A DNA stretch of 13,043 nt from Planctomycetota bacterium (GTDB lineage: Bacteria; Planctomycetota; Phycisphaerae; UBA1845). Below, one piece after another: positions 1 to 8,137 of the stretch (positions within the stretch are counted from its first letter, which is position 1; the number at the start of each line of letters is the position of its first letter). The stretch is taken from positions 1 through 13,043 of the forward strand of contig JADFRH010000027.1 in assembly GCA_022561415.1 (NCBI GenBank), written 5' to 3'. A model generated the notes under the pieces. The model did not search any database. It had not been told where the DNA came from and worked only from the letters and a program-made list of their open reading frames with translations. Made by a program: the position numbers and the translations under genes.

Positions 1-354
1 ACCTTCCGTGCTGCCCCCTTCGTCCAAGTCGTAGAGCGATGCGGTCCGGACCGAAGCCCCGGTGATCAGCAGGCCGAACACCCGTCCGGTCTGCGCGACG
101 AGCGTGCCGGGAAGAAGCACGGCGTTGACGACCCTCGGCCGAGCCATGCCGCACCAGAGGCGATGCACACCCCAGGCGATGAGCACGACGGTCAGGAGCC
201 AGAATGTCAAAGCGGCGTATAGCACGTGCTGTATTCCGATTATTGCCCCTCCCCGTATCGGCGCGCGGTCGATTCTCCGGTTAGCGAAAGCGCCGGTGAA
301 GTCGTAGATCACGCGGTGGCGGCCCGGAATGCACCGGTAGAGCCATGCGATCAC
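1..354 (-). CDS. Membrane protein, partial (3' end outside window)
   Basis: The reading frame is open on the minus strand from a GTG at 354 to the window edge (118 codons seen). The GTG overlaps the valS stop codon as GTGA, so translation is probably coupled to valS. After a basic N-terminus there is a hydrophobic segment at about residues 37-62, followed by a second at about 75-99 containing LLPGTLVAQTGRVFGLLITG. That second segment is laid out like the first zinc-binding helix of M50 (site-2) proteases, where HELGH would be expected, but AQTGR stands in its place. I therefore do not assign protease activity. The C-terminal part is missing, so the family is unresolved. The start is uncertain because no ATG lies nearby, and the overlap with valS is the main argument for the GTG. 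Confidence 0.6.
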   Translation of the reverse strand, partial: MIAWLYRCIPGRHRVIYDFTGAFANRRIDRAPIRGGAIIGIQHVLYAALTFWLLTVVLIAWGVHRLWCGMARPRVVNAVLLPGTLVAQTGRVFGLLITGASVRTASLYDLDEGGSTEG

Positions 355-3300
355 CCGTTCAGATCGGTCAGGTGACGTTCGAGGTTCGTGCGCTCGGCCG
401 TCAGGTCGGCGAGCCGCTTGCGCTCGGCCTCGACGACTTCGGGGGCTGCGTTGGCTAGGAACTTCTCGTTGGCGAGTTTGCCTTCCTTGCCCTTGATCTG
501 CTTTTCGAGAATGGCGAGCTGCTTGGTCACCCTTTCTCGTTCGGCATCATCGTCGCTGATGTCGTGGACGAAGATGCGCAGGTTATGCACGGCCAGGCTG
601 CCGGCGTTCGGCGGACGCTTCGCCTCGGTCGACACGCTCAGCGTTCCGATGTTGGCCATGTGCTGTACGATGTGGGCGTGAGCCTTGAACCCCTCGACAT
701 GATCCTCCGGCACCACGACGGTGACCGTGAGCTTCTCCTTCGGTGAGACACCGCAGGCTGCGCGGATGTCGCGGACGCCGCGCGTCGCGTCCTGCAATTC
801 CGCGAAGGTGGTCAGGATCGCATCGTCTTCCACAGAAGGATAACCCTCCACCGATGGGAATGGCGCGGTGACGAGATCGGTGTCACACTTCAGGTCCGCA
901 ACGCCGGGCAGGCCTCGCTTTGCAACGATGTTTCCCAGATTTTGCCAGAGGTGTTCGGTGATGAAGGGAATGGTCGGGTGCCACAGCCGCAAAATTTGAT
1001 CTATGCAAAACGCGAGCACCTGCTGGGCTGTAGCCTTCTCCTTGTCACCGCGTTCGCCGCCCATTCGCGGCTTGGTGAGTTCGATGTACCAGTCGCAGAG
1101 GCAGTCCCAGAAGAAGTCGCGCAGTTCCTTGACTGAGGCCGAGAACAAGTAACGGCCCATGTGTTCGTGGTAGCGGCGAATGGCTTGGGAGAGTCGCGCG
1201 AGTATCCACCGGTCCTCGGGTGGGAGGTTGGCGATGTCGAGTGGCTCACAAGGGGCGCCCTCGAGATTCATGAAAGCGAAGCGCGAGGCGTTCCAGAGCT
1301 TGTTGCAGAAGTTACGGCCGACATCGAACTTGTCCGAGGTCTCGAGGCCGAGGCCGAGCTTCTTTTTCGTCTCGTCGTCGGCCCACTGCGTGGCGAACTC
1401 CTGGCCGCACTCTTTGTTCGAGCAGGTCACGCGCAGGCAGTCCGAGGGCTGGAGCTTGCGGGTGAGTTTCTCACCGCGCGACTTGCGCCGCTGGGTTTCG
1501 GCCTTGATGGCCGTCTCCTGCTCGGTGAGCTTGGTGCAGTGTGGACAGATGTATTCGACCGGAACGCGGATGTCCTGTGTTTCGGTACACATGTCGGCCA
1601 TGGCGAATCGCAGCGCGTCGGCGCCGTGGTTGTGGATGATGTCGACCGGGTCGACGCCGTTGCCTTTCGACTTGCTCATCGTCTCGCCCCGCCCGTCGAG
1701 AATCTTCGGGTGGATGTAGACGTGATCGAAGGGAACGTCGTCCATGGCGTAGAGCCCGAACATCACCATGCGCGCGACCCAGTTGGTGATGATGTCACGG
1801 GTCGTGACAAGAACACGGCCGGGGTAGTATTGTTTGACGTGCGGCGTCTCCTCCGGCCAGCCCAGCGTACTGAACGGCCAGAGCGCGGAGCTAAACCAGG
1901 TGTCGAGGACGCTGTCGTCCTCAACATAGCCTGCGTCTCTCAGCTGCGCGCGAGTCGTACTTGACACTTCATCACGGGAGGATCGAAAGGAAAGCCCCTT
2001 CCCAGTTGTATCATCGGCATCGCGAATATACGGCGCGTCATACCATTCCCCTGGAAGCTCGTCGGTCGGAATCGGTCCGTAACCGGGCGGTGCCGGCTCA
2101 AACTGTCCTGGACCGACCCATCGGAGCGTCCACACCGGAATCCGATGCCCCCACCAAAGCTGCCGGCTGATGCACCAGTCGCGCTTTTCGCCGAGCCAGT
2201 CTATGTAGCTCTTGGCGTATCGCGCGGGGAACACTCTGATCCGATCGTCATTGACCGCATCCATTGCGGCCTGCGCAAGCCCGGGCGCTTTCGAGCCATC
2301 GCCAAGCGTAATGTACTTGGTCCCTCCGTCCCTTCGTCCCTCCGTCCCTTCCACATCCCCCGTCCAAACGAACCACTGATCCGAAAGGAATGGCTCGATC
2401 GGTACCTTGCTTCGATCGCTGTGCCCGAGTTCGACCTCGTGGTCCTCGACCTCGTGAAGAAGCTCGCGAGCTTCCATGTCGGCGACGACCTTCTTCCGCC
2501 CTTCCGTGCTGAACGCAAGCCCTTCATACTCGCCGCTGTGTGGATTCGTACTGCCGTCCGCCTCGAGAATCTTCGCAACTCTACCGTCCGGCGTGAGCAC
2601 ATTGATCATCGGTAGTTTGCGACGCAGCCCGACCTCGTAGTCGTTCGGGTCGTGCGCCGGTGTGATCTTCACGCAGCCGCTGCCCTTTGTGGGGTCGGCC
2701 CACTCGTCACAGATCAGCGGAATCTCTCGCTCGACCGGTGGCAGCATGACCTTGCGACCATCATTGGCCATGTCTCGCAGCTTAATGAGGTCGGCCAAGT
2801 GGCTCTCGCGACGAGCGGCAAGTGTTTCGAGCTTGGCCTTGATGTCCGATGCCTCTTTACCCGACCGACTGGAAAGTCGGTCCCACATGCTCTTTAGTTC
2901 CACTTCCTGCTTGTCAAAGAACTTTTCGGGATCGGGGTTCACCGCCACGGCCGTGTCGCCGAGCATGGTCTCGGGGCGCGTCGTGGCGATGATCACGTGC
3001 TGGGGCTCGCCGGGCTTGGGATCAATCACCGGGTATTTGAAGTGCCAGAAATGCCCTTTGACCGTTTCGTGGTAGACCTCGTCGTCGGAGACGGCCGTCT
3101 GTAGGTTGGTGTCCCAGTTGACCAGCCGCTTGCCGCGAAAAATCAGGCCGTCTTTGAACAGCCGGAAGAACATCTCGCGCACCGCGCGGGCAAGTCCGTC
3201 GTCAAGCGTGAAGCGCAGCCGTTTCCAGTCGCACGAACAGCCCATCTCCTTGAGTTGGCCGATGATGCGGGCCTCGTACTGGTCCTTCCACTTCCAGATT

Positions 3301-3668
3301 CTCTTGACCAGTTCCTCGCGACCCAACTCGTGACGCGTCTTGCCCTCTTCTTCTTGGATGCGGCGTTCGACGACGGCCTGTGTCGCGATGCCGGCGTGGT
3401 CGGTGCCGGGTTGCCAAAGCGTGTTAAAGCCGCGCATGCGATGATAGCGAACGAGGATATCCTGGAGCGTGTTGTTCAGGGCGTGACCCAGGTGCAGCGC
3501 ACCCGTCACGTTCGGCGGCGGGATGACAATCGTGAAGGTCTTGTCGTGCGGCGTGAGCGGATCGCCCGGCTTCGATGCGAACGCATCGGAATCCTCCCAG
3601 CGCCGCGAGACGCCGGGCTCCACGGCACGTGGGTCGTACACCTTATCGATTGCGGATATCTCGGTCAT
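351..3668 (-). CDS. valS: Valyl-tRNA synthetase
   Basis: This cytoplasmic class I synthetase charges tRNA-Val with valine. The product is 1105 residues from the ATG at 3668; an upstream in-frame TTG at 3704 would add 12 residues that look non-native. Seen in order: PPPNVTGALHLGHA with the HIGH-type site (59-62); the CP1 editing domain, including ATTRPETMLGDTAVAV (229-243); DWCISRQLWWGHRIPVW (497-513); MSKSKGN (664-670) for the KMSKS loop; an anticodon-binding domain with RNFCNKLWNASRF (785-797); and a charged C-terminal coiled coil (about 1038-1105), the usual ValRS tRNA-binding arm. It is longer than the E. coli enzyme (about 950). Extra blocks lie at about 250-305, 436-462, 515-575 and 700-780, the last carrying CPHC (708-711) and C749/C754, a probable zinc ribbon. 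It lies 91 bp downstream of folD and overlaps the next gene. Confidence 0.96.
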   Translation of the reverse strand: MTEISAIDKVYDPRAVEPGVSRRWEDSDAFASKPGDPLTPHDKTFTIVIPPPNVTGALHLGHALNNTLQDILVRYHRMRGFNTLWQPGTDHAGIATQAVVERRIQEEEGKTRHELGREELVKRIWKWKDQYEARIIGQLKEMGCSCDWKRLRFTLDDGLARAVREMFFRLFKDGLIFRGKRLVNWDTNLQTAVSDDEVYHETVKGHFWHFKYPVIDPKPGEPQHVIIATTRPETMLGDTAVAVNPDPEKFFDKQEVELKSMWDRLSSRSGKEASDIKAKLETLAARRESHLADLIKLRDMANDGRKVMLPPVEREIPLICDEWADPTKGSGCVKITPAHDPNDYEVGLRRKLPMINVLTPDGRVAKILEADGSTNPHSGEYEGLAFSTEGRKKVVADMEARELLHEVEDHEVELGHSDRSKVPIEPFLSDQWFVWTGDVEGTEGRRDGGTKYITLGDGSKAPGLAQAAMDAVNDDRIRVFPARYAKSYIDWLGEKRDWCISRQLWWGHRIPVWTLRWVGPGQFEPAPPGYGPIPTDELPGEWYDAPYIRDADDTTGKGLSFRSSRDEVSSTTRAQLRDAGYVEDDSVLDTWFSSALWPFSTLGWPEETPHVKQYYPGRVLVTTRDIITNWVARMVMFGLYAMDDVPFDHVYIHPKILDGRGETMSKSKGNGVDPVDIIHNHGADALRFAMADMCTETQDIRVPVEYICPHCTKLTEQETAIKAETQRRKSRGEKLTRKLQPSDCLRVTCSNKECGQEFATQWADDETKKKLGLGLETSDKFDVGRNFCNKLWNASRFAFMNLEGAPCEPLDIANLPPEDRWILARLSQAIRRYHEHMGRYLFSASVKELRDFFWDCLCDWYIELTKPRMGGERGDKEKATAQQVLAFCIDQILRLWHPTIPFITEHLWQNLGNIVAKRGLPGVADLKCDTDLVTAPFPSVEGYPSVEDDAILTTFAELQDATRGVRDIRAACGVSPKEKLTVTVVVPEDHVEGFKAHAHIVQHMANIGTLSVSTEAKRPPNAGSLAVHNLRIFVHDISDDDAERERVTKQLAILEKQIKGKEGKLANEKFLANAAPEVVEAERKRLADLTAERTNLERHLTDLNG
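2321..2352. repeat. 8-bp tandem repeat, four units, inside valS
   Basis: Four consecutive octamers on the plus strand: TCCCTCCG, TCCCTTCG, TCCCTCCG, TCCCTTCC. Read on the valS coding strand the unit is CGRAGGGA. The block encodes residues 439-450 (VEGTEGRRDGGT). It sits in a stretch with no counterpart in E. coli ValRS, between QWFV and the AAMDAV helix. The period is not a multiple of three, so only a gain or loss of three units would keep frame. Confidence 0.85.
2863..2882. repeat. Perfect palindrome inside valS
   Basis: GACCGACT (2863-2870) and its exact complement AGTCGGTC (2875-2882) flank a GGAA tetraloop. It encodes residues 263-269 (DRLSSRS) within the helical insertion of the ValRS editing region. 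The core GACTGGAAAGTC (2867-2878) recurs as its reverse complement in the intergenic dyad near 8290. Confidence 0.75.
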
Positions 3669-3759
3669 GGCAACGCTGCATCTTCCAATTCGGCTCGAAC
3701 GCAAAGAGATCGGAAGGTAGGGTCTGCGGCCTAAAAGTCAATCGCAGCACGTACATTCG

Positions 3760-4623
3760 TTAGACTTCGATGCCCAATTGCTGAGCGGCCGCGTCGACGG
3801 TTTGTTCGAGCAGCGTTGCGATGGTCATCGGCCCGACGCCGCCGGGGACCGGTGTGATCAGCGAGGCCCGCGCGATCACCGCATCGAAGTCCACGTCGCC
3901 GATGTTGCCCTCGTTGTAGCCCGCGTCGATCACTACTGCGCCGGGTTTGATCCAGTCGCCCTGAACGAACCGGGCGCGACCGACGGCCGCAATCAGCAGG
4001 TCGGCGCCGCGAACGATGTCCGGGAGGTTTCGCGTTCGCGAGTGACAGAGCGTCACCGTCGCGTGGGCGTTGATCAGCATGGACGCCATCGGCCGGCCGA
4101 GGATCGGGCTGCGACCGATGACCACAGCGTGCGTACCGTCCAGCTCAACCTCGTATTCCGCGAGCAGCCGCATGATGCCCTTGGGCGTACACGACGCGAA
4201 CGCCGCCATGCCGAGGATGGTGCGTCCCAGGGCCACCGAGCTGACGGCGTCGACGTCCTTCTCGAGAGGGATGGCCTCGAAGACCGCCCGGCGGTCGACC
4301 TGTCCGGGGATGGGATGCTGAACGATGATGCCGTGGACGGACGAGTCCGCCGCAAGTTTGCAGATCTCGGCCACAACTTCTTTGGTCGGCGTGTCCTTTG
4401 GAAGCTCGACCAGCGCGGTATTGATCCCGGCCTGCTCGCAGCGTTTTCGCTTCATCCGGGCGTACGTGACCGAAGACGGGCTCGAGCCGACCAGAACGGT
4501 CGCGAGGGTCGGGCTCACGCCAGAGGCGGCGAGAATCTCGGCCGCTCGACCGGCCACGGCGTCTCGAATCTGCCGGGCGAGCGATCGCCCGTCCATCAGC
4601 TTGGACGACGAAATATCGTTCAT
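3760..4623 (-). CDS. folD: Bifunctional methylenetetrahydrofolate dehydrogenase / methenyltetrahydrofolate cyclohydrolase
   Basis: This cytoplasmic enzyme interconverts 5,10-methylene-THF, 5,10-methenyl-THF and 10-formyl-THF using NADP(+). At 287 residues it has the usual FolD length. The catalytic YxxxK is Y54-A-R-M-K58. HGIIVQHPIP (97-106) matches the substrate-site VQLPLP region with H for L. The Rossmann motif is VVIGRSPILGRP (167-178), and the C-terminal signature TPVPGGVGPMT (257-267) is intact. The usual KDVDGFHP segment reads KDVDAVSS (122-129): the key Asp (D123) is kept but the GFHP part is changed. It starts at an ATG with no clear Shine-Dalgarno sequence. It is the first gene of the folD-valS-membrane protein unit and diverges from the DUF2807 gene across about 210 bp. 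Confidence 0.94.
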   Translation of the reverse strand: MNDISSSKLMDGRSLARQIRDAVAGRAAEILAASGVSPTLATVLVGSSPSSVTYARMKRKRCEQAGINTALVELPKDTPTKEVVAEICKLAADSSVHGIIVQHPIPGQVDRRAVFEAIPLEKDVDAVSSVALGRTILGMAAFASCTPKGIMRLLAEYEVELDGTHAVVIGRSPILGRPMASMLINAHATVTLCHSRTRNLPDIVRGADLLIAAVGRARFVQGDWIKPGAVVIDAGYNEGNIGDVDFDAVIARASLITPVPGGVGPMTIATLLEQTVDAAAQQLGIEV

Positions 4624-4835
4624 TTGGGCACCATACCGTCGATCGGGGCAGCCGAATAGCCACTATTCGAGCTGCGGCCCGGCTCGGAAATATCGCGATC
4701 CCGGCTACGAATTCATGGTTGTTGACCGGATCGTGTCGAACGCGACGTCTATGGTGGAAACGGGCGGGCTTGTGCGGTCAGCCGTCGGGATGCCCTGGGC
4801 AGCCCAGTTCGCGGCTGAAACGAAAGGAATGAAAG

Positions 4836-5513
4836 ATGATCAAGGCAATGATTTTGAGTTTCTTGGTGTCCTGGTTCATGCCCATCGTCGCAACCGAGAA
4901 GACCGATGGTCGCGATCAAGTCCGCGGCAGCGAGAATCGAATCACCGAGACGTACAAGCTCGAAACGTTCACGACGATCGAACTCAGCGTCCCGGCCGAC
5001 ATGAACGTGACGATCGGCGAGCCCACGCCGCTGACGATTGAGGCCGACGACAACATTCTGCCGCTGATCAAGGTGGAAGTGATCGACGGTCGGCTCATCA
5101 TCTCCAATAAGCAGAGCTTCAAGTCGAAAAAGAGCCCGAAGATCAACGTAACGGTCGCGCAACTCGACGGCGTTTCGGTCATTGGTGCGGCCGACGTGCA
5201 CGTGACCAAGCTCGACAACGAATCGTTGAACGTCAGCGTGACGGGCGCGGCCGACCTCCACCTATCGGGCAAGACCGACAACCTGTCTCTCTCGGCGACC
5301 GGAGCGGCCGACGTACACGCGTTCAAGCTCGCTTCGCACAGTGCCAACGTAACGATCACCGGGCCGTCCGACGCGAATATCAGTGTTGACGGTTCGCTTA
5401 CCGTTACGATCGTCGGTGCAGGCGATGTCAACTACAAAGGCGACGCCAAGGTGACCAAGACGATCATCGGCGACGGTGACGTGAACAAGGTTCGCGTGAA
5501 GAACAAGGCGTAG
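4836..5513 (+). CDS. Secreted DUF2807 (putative auto-transporter adhesin head GIN domain) protein
   Basis: The product has 225 residues. The N-terminus MIKAMILSFLVSWFMPIVAT is a short signal-peptide-like hydrophobic stretch, so export is likely. Residues about 38-110 (ETFTTIELSVPADMNVTIGE, later VEVIDGRLIIS) match the start of DUF2807 domains. From about residue 115 there is a regular ladder of G-x-x-D turns: VIGAADVHV (115), VTGAADLHL (135), ATGAADVHA (154), ITGPSDANI (174), IVGAGDVNY (192) and IIGDGDVNK (210). Rungs are 18-20 residues apart, as expected for a right-handed beta-helix-like repeat. An AGGA ribosome site at 4825-4828 precedes the ATG. TTGACC at 4722-4727 could be a -35 box, but no good -10 follows. 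The gene ends before a strong terminator, so it is probably monocistronic. The molecular role of this family is not established. Confidence 0.85.
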   Translation: MIKAMILSFLVSWFMPIVATEKTDGRDQVRGSENRITETYKLETFTTIELSVPADMNVTIGEPTPLTIEADDNILPLIKVEVIDGRLIISNKQSFKSKKSPKINVTVAQLDGVSVIGAADVHVTKLDNESLNVSVTGAADLHLSGKTDNLSLSATGAADVHAFKLASHSANVTITGPSDANISVDGSLTVTIVGAGDVNYKGDAKVTKTIIGDGDVNKVRVKNKA

Positions 5514-5590
5514 GGGAGAGTCGACAGCAACGGTAGTCAGTAATCAGTTCGGAGCTATCGCCCGAACGTTGTCAGCACCCGCAATCCAAG

Positions 5591-5617
5591 CGGCCGCCCC
5601 GTGTGGCGGCCGTTTTT
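5591..5617 (+). terminator. Rho-independent terminator of the DUF2807 gene
   Basis: A perfect 8-bp GC stem, CGGCCGCC (5591-5598) and GGCGGCCG (5605-5612), encloses a 6-nt loop and is followed directly by five T (5613-5617). It lies 77 bp after the stop codon of the plus-strand gene. A smaller stem, GTTCGG/CCGAAC (5547-5552, 5562-5567), lies just upstream. Confidence 0.88.
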
Positions 5618-5734
5618 CGTAGGTCGATCCTGACACTCTGCGGTGTCCTTCCATGAGCGAGTGGCTTCATCTCTCTCAATGGCGAATTCTCTTCATTGTC
5701 AAATCGGCCCTCGACGGCAACGGACACCGAGACG

Positions 5735-6415
5735 ATGATCATCGCAAAGCGGCTTCGCCGCCGGTACGAGAACACCATGACTTCGTTCGCCGCCAGAATC
5801 CCGATGGACCTTTTTGTGCCGCTGGTCACGCTGGCGGTTCTGATGGCGGTCTATTCTGCCGAGGTGGTGGCCTACTACCGCTTTGCGGGCTGGTACTATC
5901 GAACCGGTCCCGCCATCCTCCGCGAGCGATGGCAAACGACTGCCGTGGATGCGCAGATCCGCGAAGCCATCAGACCCTTGCTCGGCGCAGACGAACTCGT
6001 CGGGCGCGAATCGGTGGAGGGCTTTCGCTTCCGGCAGCGCGGGGCCTCGGTCAACGCCTGGACGCGCATCGTGTTGCGGATCGAGGAGACGCAGCACGGC
6101 GCGGCGTTGCACTACGAGGTCCGCCCGTTCTACAGTATTGCCCCGCTGATCGTCCCCATCGGGTGGCTATCCGCCGCTGCCTTCGGCCTGGGTGGGCAGA
6201 CGTTGCTCCTGGCGGCCGGAACCATCGCGGTCGTCTTCGTCATCTATAAATGGCTCGTGCCGTGGGATGTAGCGCGGATGGGCCGCCTGCGGACCGTCCG
6301 CCGGGCGTTGGCACCTTACGGGCTTCTGGTCTGCGAGCGATGCGGCTACGACCTCTTCGGCCACACCAAGGCCAACCGCTGCCCGGAATGCGGAACTGAC
6401 AGTCCAGCGCCGTAG
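5735..6415 (+). CDS. Membrane protein with C-terminal zinc ribbon
   Basis: The product has 226 residues from the ATG at 5735. An upstream in-frame TTG (5696) and a downstream ATG (5777) are alternatives, and none has a strong ribosome site. Hydrophobic segments lie at about 26-48, 134-150 and 155-175. Between the first two is a soluble stretch (about 52-130) with charged residues and beta-type pattern. The C-terminus has a four-cysteine zinc ribbon: C200-x2-C203-GYDL-x8-RC216-PEC219. This tail is, to my knowledge, frequent in planctomycete proteins and is the main hint to the host lineage. It follows the terminator at 5591-5617, so it needs its own promoter. It converges on ftcD with only 5 bp between the stops. 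No function can be assigned. Confidence 0.75.
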   Translation: MIIAKRLRRRYENTMTSFAARIPMDLFVPLVTLAVLMAVYSAEVVAYYRFAGWYYRTGPAILRERWQTTAVDAQIREAIRPLLGADELVGRESVEGFRFRQRGASVNAWTRIVLRIEETQHGAALHYEVRPFYSIAPLIVPIGWLSAAAFGLGGQTLLLAAGTIAVVFVIYKWLVPWDVARMGRLRTVRRALAPYGLLVCERCGYDLFGHTKANRCPECGTDSPAP

Positions 6416-6420
6416 AGCGC

Positions 6421-8118
6421 CTATAGCTTGGCCTTTACGGCGGCCAGGATCTCCGTCTCTTTGGAGATGGCTTGATTCTGGATTCGCTGGGCCTCGATCA
6501 GCACGTCCTCAATCCACGCCTTGTCCTCGATGTCTTTGGCGTTGATTTGGACGTTGAGGTGGGCGCCCATGACGGCGGAGCGGGCGGCCAGGGCGGCTAC
6601 GCCGGCGTCGGAGACGGAGTTGGGGTTGCCGATCCGGGCCATGGTTTTGATGACCTCCATCGAGTCAAACGCCACCTGCATGACGCGCAGGGGAATCTCG
6701 ATCGCGTGCCTGGCGGCGTCTTGAATGGCTTGGTTCTTCGCGGCCTTGTCTGCATCGCTGCCGGCCGACAGACCGAACGCGGTCATGAGTTGGTTGAACG
6801 CGTCGGTGTCCTCGTCGACCAGGCGAAGCAGCTCGTCGTGATAGGCCTTGCCCTTCTCGGCCCAGTCGGAAAACTCCTCCCAGCGATCGTCCCAGCCGCG
6901 CTTGTGTGAGGAAAGGTTGGCCACCATCGTTGCCAGCGCCGCACCCATCGCGCCCATGGCGGCCGCGATCGACCCGCCGCCGGGGGCGGGCGACTCCGAC
7001 GCCGTCTCGTGGACGAGTTCTTCGAACGTCAGATCGACGAGCGCTCGGCCAGCCGATGCACTTGCCGTGGCCGCGATCGCGTATTCGATGATCTTCTCCT
7101 CCGGCTTGAAGGGGTAGAGGTCGTCGAGGCCGAGCGACTTGACGGCGATCTTGATGAGCTCCTTGTCGGATACGCCCACCGAGCGCTGCTGCTTCTTGAG
7201 GAAATATCGCCCCGCGTCGAGCATGGCACTGAGCGGAATCAGCCCGACCAGTTCCGAGCCGGTCACGCGAATGCCGCGCGCCTGGGCCACGTGGCAAGTT
7301 TCGTCGAACGCCTCGTGTACCGGCGTTACGCTGATGTTGGTCAGGTTGTACGAGACCTGAGCAATGCCGTACTCCTCGATGAACCAGCCGATGCCCTTGA
7401 CGCACTTGAGCCTGCCCGGCGTCCAGACGTCCTGGCCGTGTTCGTCCTTGACAATGGGTCCGGTCCGTGGATCGCCGTCGCGTTTCTTGCGGCCCTTCTC
7501 GCGGACGTCGAAGGCGATGGCGTTCGCGCGGCGCGTGGAGGTCGTGTTGAGGTTCACGTTGTAGGCGACCAGGAAGTCGCGGGCACTCACGGCCGTGGCT
7601 CCGGATCGGGCGTTGAACTTCGCAGGCCCGAAGTCCGGTTTCCACTCCGGCTTGGCGAGTTTCTCTTTGAGTCCTTCATATTCGCCCGCGCGAACGGTGG
7701 CCAGGTTGCGGCGCTGCTCGCACTTGGCGGCGTGTTCGTAGCAGTAGATCGACAGGCCCAGTTCGTCGCCGAGTCGTTTGGCCAGTGCGTGGGCGTAGAC
7801 GACGGTCTCTTCCATGGTGATGTTGGCGACGGGCACGAGTGGGCAGACGTCCATCATGCCGAAACGCGGGTGCTCGCCGTGATGCTTGCTCATGTCGATC
7901 AGCTCGGCCGCAACCCGCGCGCCGCGCACGGCGGCCTCGATGACCGCCTCGGGCTCGCCGACCAAAGTGACGACGGTACGGTTCGTGGCCTTGCCGGGAT
8001 CGACATCGAGCAGATTGACGCCGTCGACCGACTCGATCGCGTCGGTGATCTGTTTGATGACGGCGAGATCGTTGCCCTCGCTGAAGTTCGGTACGCATTC
8101 GATGAGTTGGTTGGACAT
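6421..8118 (-). CDS. ftcD: Glutamate formimidoyltransferase / formimidoyltetrahydrofolate cyclodeaminase
   Basis: This bifunctional enzyme of histidine breakdown transfers the formimino group from formiminoglutamate to THF and then releases ammonia to give 5,10-methenyl-THF. The 565 residues correspond to a full two-domain protein. Residues 1-330 are the formiminotransferase part, with LIECVPNFSEG (5-15), DVDPGKATNRTVVTLVG (38-54) and HHGEHPRFGMMDVCPLVP (79-96), which contains the likely catalytic His (H83). Residues about 365-565 are the cyclodeaminase, with ESPAPGGGSIAA (375-386) and a helical body. A linker at 331-364 joins them. An AGGAA ribosome site lies about 8 nt before the ATG. No other hut genes are in the window. 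Its product is the substrate of FolD, encoded nearby at 3760-4623. The upstream region shared with the divergent dehydrogenase gene carries repeats. Confidence 0.95.
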   Translation of the reverse strand: MSNQLIECVPNFSEGNDLAVIKQITDAIESVDGVNLLDVDPGKATNRTVVTLVGEPEAVIEAAVRGARVAAELIDMSKHHGEHPRFGMMDVCPLVPVANITMEETVVYAHALAKRLGDELGLSIYCYEHAAKCEQRRNLATVRAGEYEGLKEKLAKPEWKPDFGPAKFNARSGATAVSARDFLVAYNVNLNTTSTRRANAIAFDVREKGRKKRDGDPRTGPIVKDEHGQDVWTPGRLKCVKGIGWFIEEYGIAQVSYNLTNISVTPVHEAFDETCHVAQARGIRVTGSELVGLIPLSAMLDAGRYFLKKQQRSVGVSDKELIKIAVKSLGLDDLYPFKPEEKIIEYAIAATASASAGRALVDLTFEELVHETASESPAPGGGSIAAAMGAMGAALATMVANLSSHKRGWDDRWEEFSDWAEKGKAYHDELLRLVDEDTDAFNQLMTAFGLSAGSDADKAAKNQAIQDAARHAIEIPLRVMQVAFDSMEVIKTMARIGNPNSVSDAGVAALAARSAVMGAHLNVQINAKDIEDKAWIEDVLIEAQRIQNQAISKETEILAAVKAKL

Positions 8119-8137
8119 AGGAGTTCCTGCTGACGTT

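Noticed and set aside
1161..1964. 267-codon plus-strand ORF opposite valS
   Set aside because: Fully antisense to a clear synthetase gene; long antisense frames are expected with strong G/C third-position bias, and the product has no recognisable features.
3669..3704. TTG start adding 12 residues to ValRS
   Set aside because: The ATG at 3668 begins a normal ValRS N-terminus; the extra residues look like untranslated leader.
3778..4659. 293-codon plus-strand ORF opposite folD
   Set aside because: Covers folD in antisense; folD has all its key motifs and full length.
7009..8133. 374-codon plus-strand ORF opposite ftcD
   Set aside because: Antisense shadow of the complete bifunctional ftcD gene; composition is typical of reversed codon bias.
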